Of a DNA stretch of 64,000 nt, positions 10,925-23,779 are shown piece by piece. A program made the position numbers and the translations under genes. The stretch's first letter is position 1, and the number at the start of each line of letters is the position of its first letter. The stretch spans positions 11,251,441 through 11,315,440 of the forward strand of contig OX465119.1 in the NCBI GenBank assembly GCA_949987565.1, written 5' to 3'. The DNA is from Luidia sarsii. Its lineage: Eukaryota; Echinodermata; Asteroidea; Paxillosida; Luidiidae. The notes under the pieces are model-generated. The model did no database searches. It was not told the origin of the DNA and worked only from the letters and a program-made list of their open reading frames with translations.

Positions 10925-12545
10925 TGATTCACCCACCATGCAAAGCCTTAAGTCTCATTTAGTTTTCAGATGATTCAAACCCTAACGCTTTGCACCTCCC
11001 GCACAGGACACACACTGTATACCGCAGTTTACCACAGTGCCCACAGGGGTGTGGGCTCACATACCACAGGTCACCACAAAAACCCCGCTGTGGAATGTCC
11101 TTGTGCATGGTCCTTATCCTTCCAAAGGAAAAACCATGTGTGGTTAGTTGTGGTTTCAATGCCGGGTTTTTTTTTCGTGGACACGGCAGTCAAGAGCATC
11201 GAGCTGGGTTTTTTTTTTTGAGTGACGTAATCCCCTCTGACCTCTGTCAGATCCCAGAGAGCCCGTTCGATTCTCGAAATACGTGACCCACTCTGCACAA
11301 AAGTCGCAATTTATCAACATTTTGCTTCACACATGGATGGAAAGGCCATTTAATAAGCTTCAATTTGATGTCTGTTTGAGGCCTGCAGCATATTGTATTT
11401 CCGAGTTATCGGGAAATGTGTTTTTAGGAGGGCTGTGGTTTCCATGGCAATGACGTCATCCGGAAGTCGCCTCTCTGACGCCGGCGTTGTCCTTCTTGAA
11501 GAAAAAAACGAGGTCTCCGTAAAGAACACGTTCCCGTGATGAATGCCCGTCCTGGGTGGACCGACTGTAAGTCCGCCGGGGATCTGACCCTAAGGAGACG
11601 TGGGAGTCTACGGCGAGTCGTCCGCTCACGCCCACACGGCGTGTGCGGCACTTCCGGTTCGGGATGACGTCTTTCTTACACGCAGTGAGCATTACATAGG
11701 GCATAGGAGAGCCCATTTTCTTCTTCGTTTGCCGTGCACTTTGTTCACGATGACGTCATCTTGCCTGTGCGTGTGTGGGTCTGGTTTGCACGCGTGGGAT
11801 TTAATGCCGAATTCAATGGAAAGATTCAATTCAGGGGAAATGTAGTCTGAGACTGGCTTTAGTAAAATAAGGAGTTTGGTTCCGAGAAAACCCCGCAGCT
11901 GCTACTAATATTTATAGACATATCTGGGAAGAGGTTATTATGTGGTAAGATCCCCACAGACTGCCGCCCTCATTATGTGGTTTGCGTAGTTCGCTTCGCT
12001 GACTGGAATTCCGCGTAGTCTTGATCGCAGCCGTTTGTTTGGATTTGAAGTCGGATGGACGGTCGGGGATGACGTGGAACGCGTGGCGGGTAGGATCGGT
12101 GGGTCTACGGGCGTGGAACCCTCCCCCATCCCCCCTAAGCCTCCTCGCTTCGGCCTCGGTGCAGAGTGTGTCCCGGAGTGTCTTGCGCCGTGCCGGGCAG
12201 CTGTCTACAGACCGACTGAAGCTTTCCCCCTCTCGATAGAGAAGAACCCGCATCATCAGTCCCGTGCAGCCAGCCTGGTTCTACTGTATCTTTTCCTCAC
12301 AGTTCTGCAGAGGCGACGTGTCTATCCAACTACGTGAGTGCCAATATCTGAGCAGGCGAGCGGGCAGTCGCTGAATCGATTTCTTGTCTCGTCCTTATTG
12401 ACTTTCCCTCGGATGGAAACTTCCTTCTTATCCACAAACTTCTGAACCCTGTATTTGGTCGGACACCTAGACGGGGAGTAATGCCAGAGTGAGGTGTTGT
12501 CGTGTGGTCTGGCCGCGGGGTGTGTGTCGGGCAGTTTCAGAAAGT
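10925..12545. other. Unassigned stretch
   Basis: No gene recognised on either strand. Exact TGACGTCA palindromes at 11451-11458 and 11751-11758. T-runs near 11168 and 11208. Confidence 0.35.
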
Positions 12546-12564
12546 GGTGAGCTGGCATAATGGG

Positions 12565-13095
12565 TAAGGGAAGGAGAGAGAGAGGCAGAGAGACAGAGAG
12601 ACACGGACAGCGATTTAGAAACAGAGAGAGGGACGAATAGAGGAGATATATAAAGAGATATTGAGATAAATTGATAGAGAGAGAACGGTTGAGAGAGAAG
12701 AGACATGGCAAGGGACAGAGAGAGAGAAAAAAAATATTCCTATAGTTCCAATCCTAATTATTCTCTCACTATCGTCACCTTTCCCGTAATCCTCATCCTC
12801 TATATATTCCTCACTCTACGGGGAGGAGGAAAAGGAGGAGGAGGGGAAGAGGAGGAGGAGGAGGAGGAGTTATGTAGGAGAGTGAGGAGGAGGAGGAGAG
12901 GGAGGAGGGGGAGGAGAAGGAGAGGGAGGAGGAGAAGGAGAAGGAGGAGGAAAAGGAGGAGGAGGGGTAGGAGAGTGAGGAGGGGTAAGAGAGTGAGGAG
13001 GGGAAGGAGGAGGAGAAGGAGGGGGAGGAGGAGAAGGAGGAGGAGGAGGAGGCCTGGAGGAGAGGGAGGAGGAGGATGAGGAAGAAGAGGAGAAT
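12565..13095. repeat. GA-rich then GGA polypurine array
   Basis: GAGAGACAGAGA-type repeat at 12565-12735, about 90 bp of non-repetitive sequence, then an AGGAGG polypurine tract at 12820-13090. Open frames within it are compositional. Confidence 0.9.
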
Positions 13096-13399
13096 TAAGG
13101 GGACGACATTTAGCACAGCGCATTAGCAGTTGATTACGTCTCGTGTTAGTTATTTCAGTGTGTATCAATAACTGGGCTCTCTGGCACGTCATCTTTGGAT
13201 TACACGCTAGATCGGGCTTAGTCTCTGTCGTCTGAAAACCTGACATTTGAAGGCTGTAGGTTTAATTTGCTGTTGTTGTTGTTGGGTATTTTTCTTGGGG
13301 TTGTATTTGAAGCCCTCTCTTCAGGCGCGAATGAAGATTATTATACTGGAAAGGTAGCCTCCTCGGAAATGGTGCATACTGTGCTCACTGCTGCTTGTT

Positions 13400-13527
13400 A
13401 GGAGGTTTGCGGTGTCACCATGACATAATGTATATCATTATCTTGAGAGAAGGAGTGTGGCTCTGAAAAGAGACATACTCCTCAGATGAGATGATGTACA
13501 ACGTCATGGTGTCACCGCAAACCTCCT
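13400..13527. mobile_element. Family H related inverted-repeat element
   Basis: Perfect 25-bp inverted repeats at 13400-13424 and 13503-13527 (AGGAGGTTTGCGGTGTCACC at the left end). They enclose AAGGAGTGTGGCTCTGAAAA, which is family H sequence in minus orientation. Its stem-loop is broken (GGCTCTGAAAAGAGA). The terminus GGTGTCACCGCAAACCT is the family H end. Confidence 0.75.
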
Positions 13528-13529
13528 AC

Positions 13530-15690
13530 TTTGTATGTCCAGCATTGAAACCATCAAGTGTTATCTAATCGCTGCTTATTGGAGAGGGCAAACCCTCATC
13601 TCGCCTATGCAAATGAGACAGGGGTAGAAAACCCCTGCTCTAAAAGAAATCATTGTCATTTTATTGGTTGTGAACATGATAGAACTGGAAACCAAACATA
13701 AGTTCATGTAGGATGGTGTTCGGTGTAGCGCATATCACGTCCCCATCATGCAGCGCTTATCCCATCATTATGTCTGCTGCCACCAAGCGTTCAGCCACCG
13801 CCAGGGTAAAAAAAAAACCGAGATGACGTGACTTGGCTCTTACGACCACTGAGAGCAGATTATAACGTGCAGGGGAATGTGGCAATCAATTTCCAATTAA
13901 ATGCGCAGTTGGCCCCCCGGGAGACGATCCTTGAGGATCCGCCAGAATGTTCGTCGAATTCCTGACAACGAGTCTGGATCTAGACTATCATTCGAAAAGG
14001 AGAAAGGTGGAGAGCTAGCAGTGATTAACGATGATGCAGATACTAGTAATTATATTTAATCTACAAGCGATTACCGGAGAAGATACAAAGGTGACGCTAA
14101 TGGATGCGTGATCATTTTGACATGGGCGGTCCGGTTTTGTCATGCGCCGGTCGGTCACTTTACTCTCGGGGAAACTCCCCAGGGGCAGACAATGGTCGTT
14201 GATTTGTGGTCTGATCCTGTGGCTCCTGAGATAATTGGAACTTAATAAGCGATCTGGGGGTGGGGGTATGGGGGAGATTTGACGCAGAGCTTGTGCCAAA
14301 TTGATGGCTAAACATTGTCGTAATTTGGTCCGTCGGCACTTCGCTTGAGCCGCCGGATGCGTTACACCGTCAAGCATTAAAGGTGCAGCGCGCATTTCGT
14401 CCTGACCTCTGTATCAATATACCGAAGAGGTGCGACCTATAGACGTGTAGAGGTTTGTCAGTCACGTGCTTTTTCCCTGTCTGCGTTCAATTCACGCGGA
14501 TGTACGCGGAACGCGCGCGTCTTCGAGTCATCAATGTCCAATGGAAATACTCAGATTCAATATTTGCGCGCGCGTCCGCGTATTTGGACGCTCCTGCCTA
14601 CATGCTAATTAGCCTTTGGGGTCAGGTGACGTCATGTGAAAAATCTCTATAGGCGATGTGGTCACCTGACATAACTGTGATAGGTTTGCACGGTGGGGGC
14701 GCTATATTGACAGTATGCGTTGACACCAGGTAACAAAAAATTAATATCGTTCCAAAAGGAGTAGGGCTCTGGGAAGAGTCGGTAACCCGACGGTTTTGAT
14801 CTTATTTATTTATGGTTTAAAAGCAACTACCATGGCAGCCCGAGGGCCAAATTCAGGCAGGTTTAATTTAATCAATCAAATATTTGAATATTAAGGATAA
14901 ACGACTTTACATTTTACAAAAAAGTACTTATGAATAGATACATTGCCTTTAAATGTTCACATAGTATAGGGAGACTTAGATAATTTATAAGGCATATTGC
15001 ATTGTTGGCTTATACATAATTACACAAATACAAAAAGGAATCACAATTTGGGGCTGTGTGTGCTCTGCTTGTCGTCGGTAACATAACAGCCCTGTGAGAT
15101 TCTTCGCTCGATTTATCCTCCGCATCCTTGACAAGTAATGAAGTCCTTTCTCAATTTACAATGGCAGCGTCCGTTGCTCTTCTTCGCTCGCTGTGACGAT
15201 CACAGTTTTCTTAGCAGAACTGTGCGTGCGCGCATTTGTCTCGAAAACAGTCAGAGATCTTAAACATTCCAATCTCCGGTCATTGGAATTTAATATCGTA
15301 TGAACTCTGATCTCATTCACCGACAATTCCCTTTGGAAATAAGCAGGCAGCAATTTCGCAATCGAAGCCTTTGCCTCTTGTCTCTCCGATCGGAGGGTAC
15401 ACTGAGGTGACGTTTTGGAGAAGGTTTTATAATACACTCACAGGTACAAACGGGCCTTTGCGTAACTGTTGCCGTGCCGTGTCGAACAACAACAACGATG
15501 ATGGTCGTCATGTCATCTCCCTCCTCTCCCCCTTATTCTTATCCACTCATCGTCGGTCCGAGTGCGTCAGAGCATCGGATCTCACTCCATCGGGGGAACA
15601 GCGGCCTCACAGAATGGAAACCTTCGGAAGACCATTTCAGTCTGATTGCTGACAATCAGATATCCGGGAAGGATAAGTCGCCTTAACCAA
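13530..15690. other. Unassigned stretch
   Basis: No gene or element recognised. TGACGTCA at 14627-14634; alternating GCGCGC runs near 14513 and 14566; AT-rich 14800-15010. Confidence 0.35.
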
Positions 15691-15734
15691 AACTGAAGTG
15701 GCCGAGGATTGATGTTTTTTTGAGGGAGTTGTGG

Positions 15735-15815
15735 ATGAAGTATATAGGGGTGGGGAGAGGGAGGAGGGGTGGTTGAGAGGAGAGAGAGATGGGGGACGAG
15801 GGGGGGGGGGGCTAG
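15735..15815. repeat. G-rich/GA tract
   Basis: Short GGGGAGAGGGAGGAGGGG-like polypurine tract ending in a G10 run near 15800. Confidence 0.7.
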
Positions 15816-16109
15816 ATGGAGGAATGGGCTGGGGAGGAGGGTGTTAACCATGTTAACCATGAAGATGGGCTTGGTTATTTTGATGGCATTAGGAGTTGTA
15901 TTTGGTTTGAAGGAGAGGTTCGGGATATAGACAAGGGACGAGAATTAGGACCAGGACTGATCAGGAGGACGCTAGCTGTCCATGACGACGAAGAGTAGAA
16001 TCATGATGATGATGATGAGAGTGAGGAAGATGGAGAGGATGGGGATAACGGGAAAGGTGACGATAGTGAGAGAATGAAATTAGGATTGGGACTATAGGAT
16101 TGGTTTTCT

Positions 16110-18030
16110 TTTTCCTCTACTTTCCCTTCTCTCTTTCTGTCCCTTTCCATCATTCTCTCATCCCTTCTCTCTCTATCTCGTTATCTCATTATCTTTTTAT
16201 ATCTCTCCTCTCTACGTCCCTCTCTGTGTCTCTCAATCGCTCCCCACATGTCTGTCTGACTCTCATCTCACTCTCTCCCTCTTCCTCGTCCCCTCTCTAT
16301 CTCTTTCCCTCCCTCTCTCTCCCTCCCTCTCGCTCTCCGTCTTCCCCTCTCTCTCTCCCCCCTCTCTCTCTCTTCCTCTCCCACTTCCCCCTCCCTCTCC
16401 CTCTCTCTCTCCCTCCCTCTCGGTCTCCGTCTTCCCCTCTCTCTCCCCCTCTCTCTCTTCCTCTCCCTCTCCCTCTCCCTCTCCCTCTCCCTCTCCCTCT
16501 CCCTCTCCCTCTCCCTCTCCCTCTCCCTCTCCCTCTCCCTCTCCCTCTCTCCCTCTCCCTCTCCCTCTCCCTCTCCCTCTCCCTCTCCCTCTCCCTCTCC
16601 CTCTCCCTCTCCCTCTCCCTCTCCCTCTCCCGCTCCCTCTTCCCCTTCCTCTCCCTCTCTCTCCTCCCCCTCCCTCTCCGTCTCCCGCTCCCTCTTCCCC
16701 TTCCTCTTCCTCTCTCTCCCTCCCCCTCCGTCTCCGTCTCCCGCTCCCTCTTCCCCTCCCTCTCCCTCTCTCCCTCTCTCTCTCTCCCTCCCTCTCGCTC
16801 TCCCTCTCCCTCTCCCTCTCCCTCTCCCTCTCCCTCTCCCTCTCCCTCTCCCTCTCCCTCTCCCTCTCCCTCTCCCTCTCCCTCTCCCTCTCCATCTCCC
16901 TCTCCCTCTCCCGCTCCATCTTCCCCTCCCTCTCCCTCTCTCTCCCTCCCCCTCCCTCTCCGTCTCTCACTCCCTCTCCCTCTCCCTCTCCCTCTCTCCC
17001 TCCCCCCTCCCTCTCCGTCTCCCGCTCCCTCTTCCCCTCCCTCTCCCTCTCTCTCCCTCCCCCTCCCTCTCCGTCTCCCGCTCCCTCTTCCCCTTCCTCT
17101 CCCTCTCTCTCCCTCCCCCTCCCTCTCCGTCTCCCGCTCCCTCTTCCCCTCCTCTCCCTCTCTCTCCCTCCCCCTCCCTCTCCGTCTCCCGCTCCCTCTT
17201 CCCCTCCCTCTCCCTCTCTCGACCTCCCCCTCCCTCTCCGTCTCCCGCTCCCTCTTCCCCTTCCTCTCCCTCTCTCGACCTCCCCCTCCCTCTCCGTCTC
17301 CCGCTCCCCCTTCCCCTTCCTCTCCCTCTCTCTCCCTCCCCCTCCCTCTCCGTCTCCCGCTCCCTCTTCCCCTTCCTCTCCCTCTCTCTCCCTCCCCCTC
17401 CCTCTCCGTCTCCCGCTCCCTCTTCCCCTCCCTCTCCCTCTCTCTCCCTCCCCCTCCCTCTCCGTCTCCCGCTCCCTCTTCCCCTTCCTCTCCCTCTCCC
17501 TCTCCCTCTCCCTCTCCCTCTCCCTCTCCCTCTCCCTCTCCCTCTCCCTCTCCCTCTCCCGCTCCCTCTTTCCCCTTCCTCTCCCTCTCCCTCTCCCTCT
17601 CCCTCTCCCGCTCCCTCTCCCGCTCCCTCTTCCCCTTCCTCTCCCTCTCCCTCTCCCTCTCCCTCTCCCTCTCCCTCTCCCTCTCCCTCTCCCTCTCCCT
17701 CTCCCCCTCCCTCTCCCTCTCCCTCTCCCTCTCCCTCTCCCTCTCCCTCTCCCTCTCCCTCTCCCTCTCCCTCTCCCGCTCCATCTTCCCCTCCCTCTCC
17801 CTCTCTCTCTCCCTCCCCCTCCCTCTCCGTCTCCCTCTCCCTCTCCCCCTCCCTCTCCCTCTCCCTCTCCCTCTCCCTCTCCCTCTCCCTCTCCCTCTCC
17901 CTCTCCCTCTCCCGCTCCATCTTCCCCTCCCTCTCCCTCTCTCTCTCCCTCCCCCTCCCTCTCCGTCTCCCGCTCCCTCTTCCCCTCCCTCTCCGTCTCC
18001 CTCTCTCCCTCTCTCCCTCTCCCATCCTGG
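16110..18030. repeat. 1.9-kb polypyrimidine array with higher-order units
   Basis: CTCCCT hexamers throughout, almost purine-free on the plus strand. Between about 16620 and 17500 there is a higher-order unit of roughly 60 bp containing CTCCGTCTCCCGCTCCCTCT followed by TCCCCTTCC. The unit repeats at least a dozen times, which indicates unequal exchange on top of the basic hexamer. Long open frames on both strands (Ser/Leu/Pro, Arg/Glu/Gly) are artefacts. Confidence 0.95.
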
Positions 18031-18034
18031 CATA

Positions 18035-18610
18035 CCAGGGGCACACTGCACTACTGTGTGACCCAGTTGCCGGCGGTTTCGCTGCCGCGTGACTGCATCG
18101 CAAGCCGACCCGAGGGCGGATTAATACCGCGCAGTAAGCGGCAGTAATGGGGCGTTCACTGGCGCTATCTAATCGGGCGAATCGCCGGCCCAGTGAAAGT
18201 GGGTCCGGATGTCCCCATTTCCAACGATGCAGCCTTTATTAAATCTGCGATCAGCGTACCGTGGCGAGGCCACGGCACGTTGGAGCCCACCGACTGGAAA
18301 CTTACAAACGCTCCGCAAAAAGAAAACGCAGAATCGTCCTGCATGATAAAGATGGCGGTGCTGGACTAAACGGTCGAACGGATCGGAAACCTATCGCTCA
18401 TTGGTTTACGCCCGCTTAGGCTATAAATAGCGTCGTATTTTCGCGCCCTTTTTTGCGGCAGTTTCTCGGTTGAGTGGAGCCTGCTCTTGGTGCTGTTGTG
18501 CTGACTGTTCTGTGAATATCTCAGCATCTTATATCTTCGGAACGCTTCGCCGTTGCATTTCAGAAACTGAAAACATGTGTTCGCTCTCGAAGACTCCACC
18601 CGAAAACTGA
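18035..18610. other. Single-copy-like stretch with a core-promoter-like pair
   Basis: No coding sequence recognised. An inverted CCAAT box (ATTGG at about 18399) lies some 20 bp upstream of TATAAATAG (about 18422), a conventional core-promoter arrangement on the plus strand. Confidence 0.35.
18397..18430 (+). promoter_or_regulatory. CCAAT/TATA core-promoter candidate
   Basis: ATTGG followed by TATAAATAG at promoter-like spacing. Downstream to 18610 no open frame with a recognisable product starts, and family E follows. It could serve a non-coding transcript or be chance. Confidence 0.25.
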
Positions 18611-18611
18611 A

Positions 18612-18830
18612 CCTTTTTTTCTGAATGTCGCCCAACACAAGGCCACAAAAGGCCACTCAAGGTGAGGGCTACAAGAAAGTAATAAGGAGAAGAATCAAGA
18701 GCATGATAGATCAGGAGGAAGATAGATGAGTGTTTGTGTTTCGCTTGAATTCAGGCAAGTTATAAGAAAGGGGGAAACAGGTTGCAGGTAAAAAGCGCGG
18801 GAAGAAGCTGGAAGAGGTTATTTTTGTCAT
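18612..18830 (+). mobile_element. Family E dispersed repeat, copy 1
   Basis: Shares about 200 bp with 30045-30245, starting AATGTCGCCCAACACAAGGCC and including AAAAGGCCACTCAAGGTGAG, GATCAGGAGGAAGA and GGGGGAAACAGGTTGCAGGT. No coding. Its first part is the source of the 105-bp tandem array at 19785-20625. Confidence 0.75.
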
Positions 18831-18834
18831 TCCA

Positions 18835-19780
18835 TTATCAGTCTGCACGTTATAAAGAAGGTCTGGGTTAATGTCTGTTTATCCAATAATTGTCAGAGGC
18901 AAATTGTTCCCGCCTTACCTCTGAAAAGAAATATCGAAAACAAATCTGTAGACATCTGTAGGGTCTTAGAGACCCGCGAATTATCATTTTCAGAACAGAC
19001 TGAAGGACGAGTCTATCTACGAATCCTTGCTGACGTCACGGCGGGTTTTTTGCACTCACTGCGCATGCGCCCTATCTGTGGGCAATCCGTGGGTGCATCT
19101 TGTATAGATCTTTGATGGAAGTATTTCATGTTGACAGGAATTGCTGACTCTTATATGCGTGTTAGAATCTGGCTTCAAGACCGTCGGTTCTTCCTCCTCT
19201 CGTCTCTCCTTCTCCCCTCCCCCACCGTCGATATTCTGGGCACTGCTGCCTGCTGCTGAGACGAAGCACGGAGCAAGTCCTTCCTCCTTGGACGAAGCTT
19301 CCCCGCTCTCTGATCTAGAGTAGGAGGCGCGTCCCTGGTCGGCGCACGGTCAATCCGGTACCGCGGGCGATGATTGTGTTGACCAAAAGAGAGCCTTGTT
19401 TGGATTGGCGATGATTTTTCCCTCAGTCGATAAGAAAAAAAAATCCCCATCTTGACAGAAATCGTAGACCCGTCTTCGCTGGCGGCTTCTGAAGCGGTCC
19501 CGCGACGGTATTTGTGCTGTGCACCGTTTGCTTGAGGCGTATGGACAGCACACAGCTCGTGTTATGTGAGCGCGGTTTCTCCCTGAAAGAAGGGACAATT
19601 TAGAGGCGCACTTAGAGCCACCCCGTCGTCCAATTCGGCTGGCACAATCTAATTCACCCGCCGTGTGCATTTTGTGTTAGTACTCATGTACATGTAGGCT
19701 TACAACATGTAGACGGACGGTGCCTATTCGAAGCAACGTCAGGGTACCATGATGGCACGAGGTACCCGACTCTTTTTATG
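18835..19780. other. Unassigned stretch
   Basis: No gene recognised. TGACGTCA at 19031-19038. Confidence 0.35.
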
Positions 19781-19784
19781 CTAA

Positions 19785-20625
19785 TTCGCCCAAAACAAGG
19801 CTAGAAATTCTGAAATCAATTTCTTGATCTCTTTAGCTGAAAACAAAATTTCCCCCAAAGGCTCTCAGATTTATAATCGTTGGTAAATGCAAATTCGCCC
19901 AAAGCAAGGCTCTAAAGCCGCTCAAGGTTAAGGGGCTAAGGAAAGAAGGAGATAGAGAGAGACTCAGGAAGGCTGGAGATAGGAATTATCATTCCCAGAT
20001 TCGCCCAAAACAAGGCTATAAAGCCACTCAAGGTTAAGGGCTAAGGAAAGAAGGAGATAGAGAGGGACTCAGGAAGGCTGGAGATAGGAATTATCATTCC
20101 CAGATTCGCCCAAAACAAGGCTATAAAGCCACTCAAGGTTAAGGGCTAAGGAAAGAAGGAGATAGAGAGGGACTCAGGAAGGCTGGAGATAGAAATTATC
20201 ATTCCCAGATTCGCCCAAAACAAGGCTCTAAAGCCACTCAAGGTTAAGGTCTAAGGAAAGAAGGAGATAGAGAGGGACTCAGGAAGGCTGGAGATAGGAA
20301 TTATCATTCCCAGATTCGCCCAAAACAAGGCTCTAAAGCCACTCAAGGTTAAGGGCTAAGGAAAGAAGGAGATAGAGAGGGACTCAGGAAGGCTGGAGAT
20401 AGGAATTATCATTCCCAGATTCGCCCAAAACAAGGCTATAAAGCCACTCAAGGTTAAGGGCTAAGGAAAGAAGGAGATAGAGAGGGACTCAGGAAGGCTG
20501 GAGATAGGAATTATCATTCCCAGATTCGCCCAAAACAAGGCTATAAAGCCACTCAAGGTTAAGGGCTAAGGAAAGAAGGAGATAGAGAGGGACTCAGGAA
20601 GGCTTGAGATAGGAATTGACATTCC
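19785..20625 (+). repeat. 105-bp tandem array derived from family E
   Basis: Seven near-identical units starting about every 105 bp (19998, 20103, 20208, 20313, 20418, 20523, with a more divergent 19891 and a partial at 19785). Each reads TTCGCCCAAAACAAGGCT, then AAAGCCACTCAAGGTTAAGG, then GAAGGAGATAGAGAGGGACT. This matches the start of family E at 18612 and 30045. Confidence 0.9.
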
Positions 20626-20629
20626 TCTA

Positions 20630-21720
20630 AAAAATGGCAAGATCGTAGGCTGGGGGAGAACACGAACCAGGAAGGGAATTCTAGAGAGAGGCAGAACGAG
20701 GGAAGAGGACTAAGTTGCGTTTGGTTGATATCACCACGCAGGGCAGTGCCCTTTAGGGTTGGCCGTGGTTTTCCAAAATGGCGGCTTTCCTGAACTTACG
20801 CTCGGCGCCCAGTATATATCGATCTATGGGTCGTTGATTTGTAAAAGGGCTCCCTCAACGGGAGGTCAAAAGAAGGTCGCTCCCTGACCTCCGAGCCTCG
20901 CGTTTGGTAACATGTTCTCGGCATCCTTTCGCTCTATGGATTATGGAGTGATGACGTCACGGGGTCCGTGCCATGGGCATGGCGTGCGATGACCGGGAGG
21001 TGCGCACGCACTCAACGAATAGATTTCCCCTGCGTATCATAATCCCCCAACACAATCGGCCACAATAAATCATCTCACCAAAAACGCCGTGTTGCGAAGT
21101 GCGCATGTAACAGCCGTCTGTCGTCAGAACGCCCGGTGCATCTCTGCAGCAAAAGGCGCCAAACGTGTGATAACGTGATGAGTCGACGGCTGATGCAGTT
21201 TTGGAATTCCAAACCCGTCACTTTGGCAGACAGATAACACCGTGCACTGATTTCCTCTCCACGGGCGTCCCTGCTTCAAGTCCCACCGAGAAAAACGGTC
21301 GGCCTAAATATAGAATTAATTAGTCCCTTGGGCCTGGGATGTCTCCCTGTACAGACAGCAATACCGAGGTGACGACCAAAATATCCCTGGTCTGGTGGAC
21401 GGACGGCTGGGAGGTGTCTGGCTGCACAAGATTCTCGCCCCGAGGTCGTTCGGTGTACGTTACCGAGAGGCTGCAGCCAAACCCAGTAAACTAATAAAAG
21501 AAAGACAATGGTGTCTTCGTGATGCGAGCTTGGAGGGGTGACCAGTGTCTTAGAAGACGTGCATCTTCGTCTTATGGGCAACTGTCTCTTGCTGTGGGAG
21601 GAAGTAGGTTATTAGATCGAAGTGTGTATGCTGCAGGCTTTCTTCGCTCTTACTTGTAGACAGCTTGGGAGAACTGGATGGAATTGGATATGCGTAGAAA
21701 AACCCGCCAGGTACCCGCGA
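20630..21720. other. Unassigned stretch
   Basis: No gene recognised. TGACGTCA at 20952-20959. Confidence 0.35.
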
Positions 21721-21725
21721 TGCAC

Positions 21726-21800
21726 AACAGTGCGCCCTCAAGAGTTTGCCACGCGTTGGCCAATCACAATGCGCGGAATCTGTCAACCCTTTCCAGACGT
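21726..21800 (+). mobile_element. Family B terminus, solitary
   Basis: CACAACAGTGCGCCCTCAAG continuing through CCACGCGTTGGCCAATCACA, matching the end of the element at 2930. The other end is missing; a CTGTCAACCCTTTCCAGA stretch also matches 3070-3095. Confidence 0.7.
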
Positions 21801-21814
21801 GTATTGATATGTAT

Positions 21815-22945
21815 ATTGGGAAAGGGGTGACTATAGTCTGAAGCAAGGCATAAGCCTCCATCCCCTATTGGTGGTAGACTGCCAGCCAATGCTGACAAAT
21901 AGAACTGGGAGGGGTGACTATAGTCTGAAGCAAGGCATAAGCCTCCATCTCATATTGGTGGTAGACTGCCAGCCAAGGCTGACAAATAGAACTGGGAGGG
22001 GTGACTAGTCTGAAGCAAGGCATAAGCCTCCATCTCATATTGGTGGTAGACTGCCAGCCAAGGCTGACAAATAGAACTGGGAGGGGTGACTAGTCTGAAG
22101 CAAGGCATAAGCCTCCACCCGTATTGGTGGTAGACTGCTAGTCAAGGCTGACAAATAGAACTGGGAGGGGGTGACTAGTCTGAAGCAAGGCATAAGCCTC
22201 CATCCCTATTGGTGGTAGACTGCTAGCCAAGGCTGACAAATAGAACTGGGAGGGGTGACTAGTCTGAAGCAAGGCATAAGCCTCCATCCCTATTGGTGGT
22301 AGACTGCCAGCCAAGGCTGACAAATAGAACTGGGAGGGGTGACTAGTCTGAAGCAAGGCATGAGCCTCCATCCCCATTGGTGGTAGACTGCCAGTCAAGG
22401 CTGACAAATAGAACTGGGAGGGGTGACTAGTCTGAAGCAAGGCATAAGCCTCCATCCCTATTGGTGGTAGACTGCCAGCCAAGGCTGACAAATAGAACTG
22501 GGAGGGGGTGACTAGTCTAGAGCAAGGCATGAGCCTCCATCCCCTATTGGTGGTAGACTGCTAGCCAAGGCTGACAAATAGAACTGGGAGGGGTGACTAG
22601 TCTAGAGCAAGGCATGAGCCTCCATCCCCTATTGGTGGTAGACTGCCAGCCAATGCTGACAAATAGAACTGGGAGGGGGTGATCACTAGTCTGAAGCAAG
22701 GCATAAGCCTCCATCCCCTATTGGTGGTAGACTGCCAGCCAATGCTGACAAATAGAACTGGGAGGGGGTGACTAGTCTGAAGCAAGGCATAAGCCTCCAT
22801 CCCCTATTGGTGGTAGACTGCCAGCCAATGCTGACAAATAGAACTGGGAGGGGTGACTAGTCTGAAGCAAGGCATAAGCCTCCATCCCTATTGGTGGTAG
22901 ACTGCCAGTCAATGCTGACAAATAGAACTGGGAGGGGTGACTAAA
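21815..22945. repeat. 84-bp minisatellite, 13 units
   Basis: Thirteen units recognisable by CTGACAAATAGAACTGGGAG, at 21891, 21978, 22062 and so on to 22913. Each carries TGAAGCAAGGCATAAGCCTC and ATTGGTGGTAGACTGCCAGC. Unit length varies between about 83 and 90 bp because of small indels in the GGGGTGACTAG joint. Minus-strand open frames are a consequence of 84 being divisible by three. Confidence 0.95.
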
Positions 22946-22949
22946 CCCA

Positions 22950-23765
22950 GGTATGGTCGTGCTTGAGATCTCTCAATGCATCCTTCATGACTTAATAATG
23001 AACGTTAGTTGAGCCAAGGACGTGCCGCAGATTATAGATAGATGGGAGCGTCGCATTCATCATTCAGTAAACCCCGAAGGTCCCAAACCTGAACGGTACC
23101 CGAAATCAGCTCCCAATTTACATGGCAATGAAGCGAGATGAATGATACATGAACACGATGGTACAAGTCGACTGCCAATCCGTCTATCTTGTCGACCGCC
23201 TTTCTCACTCGGAACCGAACAGACACAGCCTCGATGATGAAGCTCTTGAAGGTATCCTTCCGCTTCGAAGCCACTTCGCCGATCTCATTATCCCTCCGCG
23301 TGTTTGGATGCAACTCCCGCTGTTCTCGATCCGGCGGGGGTAGGGGAAGTCCTTGACCTTTGGCAGGTTCAACGACCGAGTGTAGTTAGCGTTTGACAAG
23401 ACGGTGCCGACCCTGCCCCCGCCCCCAGGGAAACGGAAGAGCCAGTGGCGTTGCTCGATTACGCCGTGCGGGCAGTCGGCACCTCGGAGCCCCCGTCATA
23501 TTGTTTTGATGAAATCCCCTCCGTCTGATATCCCCGGTTTCTACCCGCGGACATTATCGAGCGACCCTGTGACGTCATGACGTCCCTGACTGCCCTGAGA
23601 TCCGGAGAGAGATCGGGAGCCGTTACGTGGCGCGGATTGGTCCGCAGTGACGTCATCTATCCACTCTCCGTCCATCTCCGCAGTTCTGATCTGACCTTTG
23701 AATGACCTTTTCTCGGTGACAGAATAATTAATCTGTTTAGATTGCAATGTTCCTTGAAAGTAACA
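22950..23765. other. Unassigned stretch
   Basis: A 93-codon minus-strand frame (23032-23313) has ordinary amino-acid composition but no recognisable domain. TGACGTCA at 23570-23577 and 23648-23655, 70 bp apart. Confidence 0.35.
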
Positions 23766-23779
23766 AAGAAAACCTCGAC

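Noticed and set aside
16100..18061. 653-codon plus-strand and 580-590-codon minus-strand frames
   Set aside because: Polypyrimidine repeat; open in several frames at once.
23032..23313. 93-codon minus-strand frame as an exon
   Set aside because: Ordinary composition but no recognisable family and no convincing splice signals; left as unassigned.
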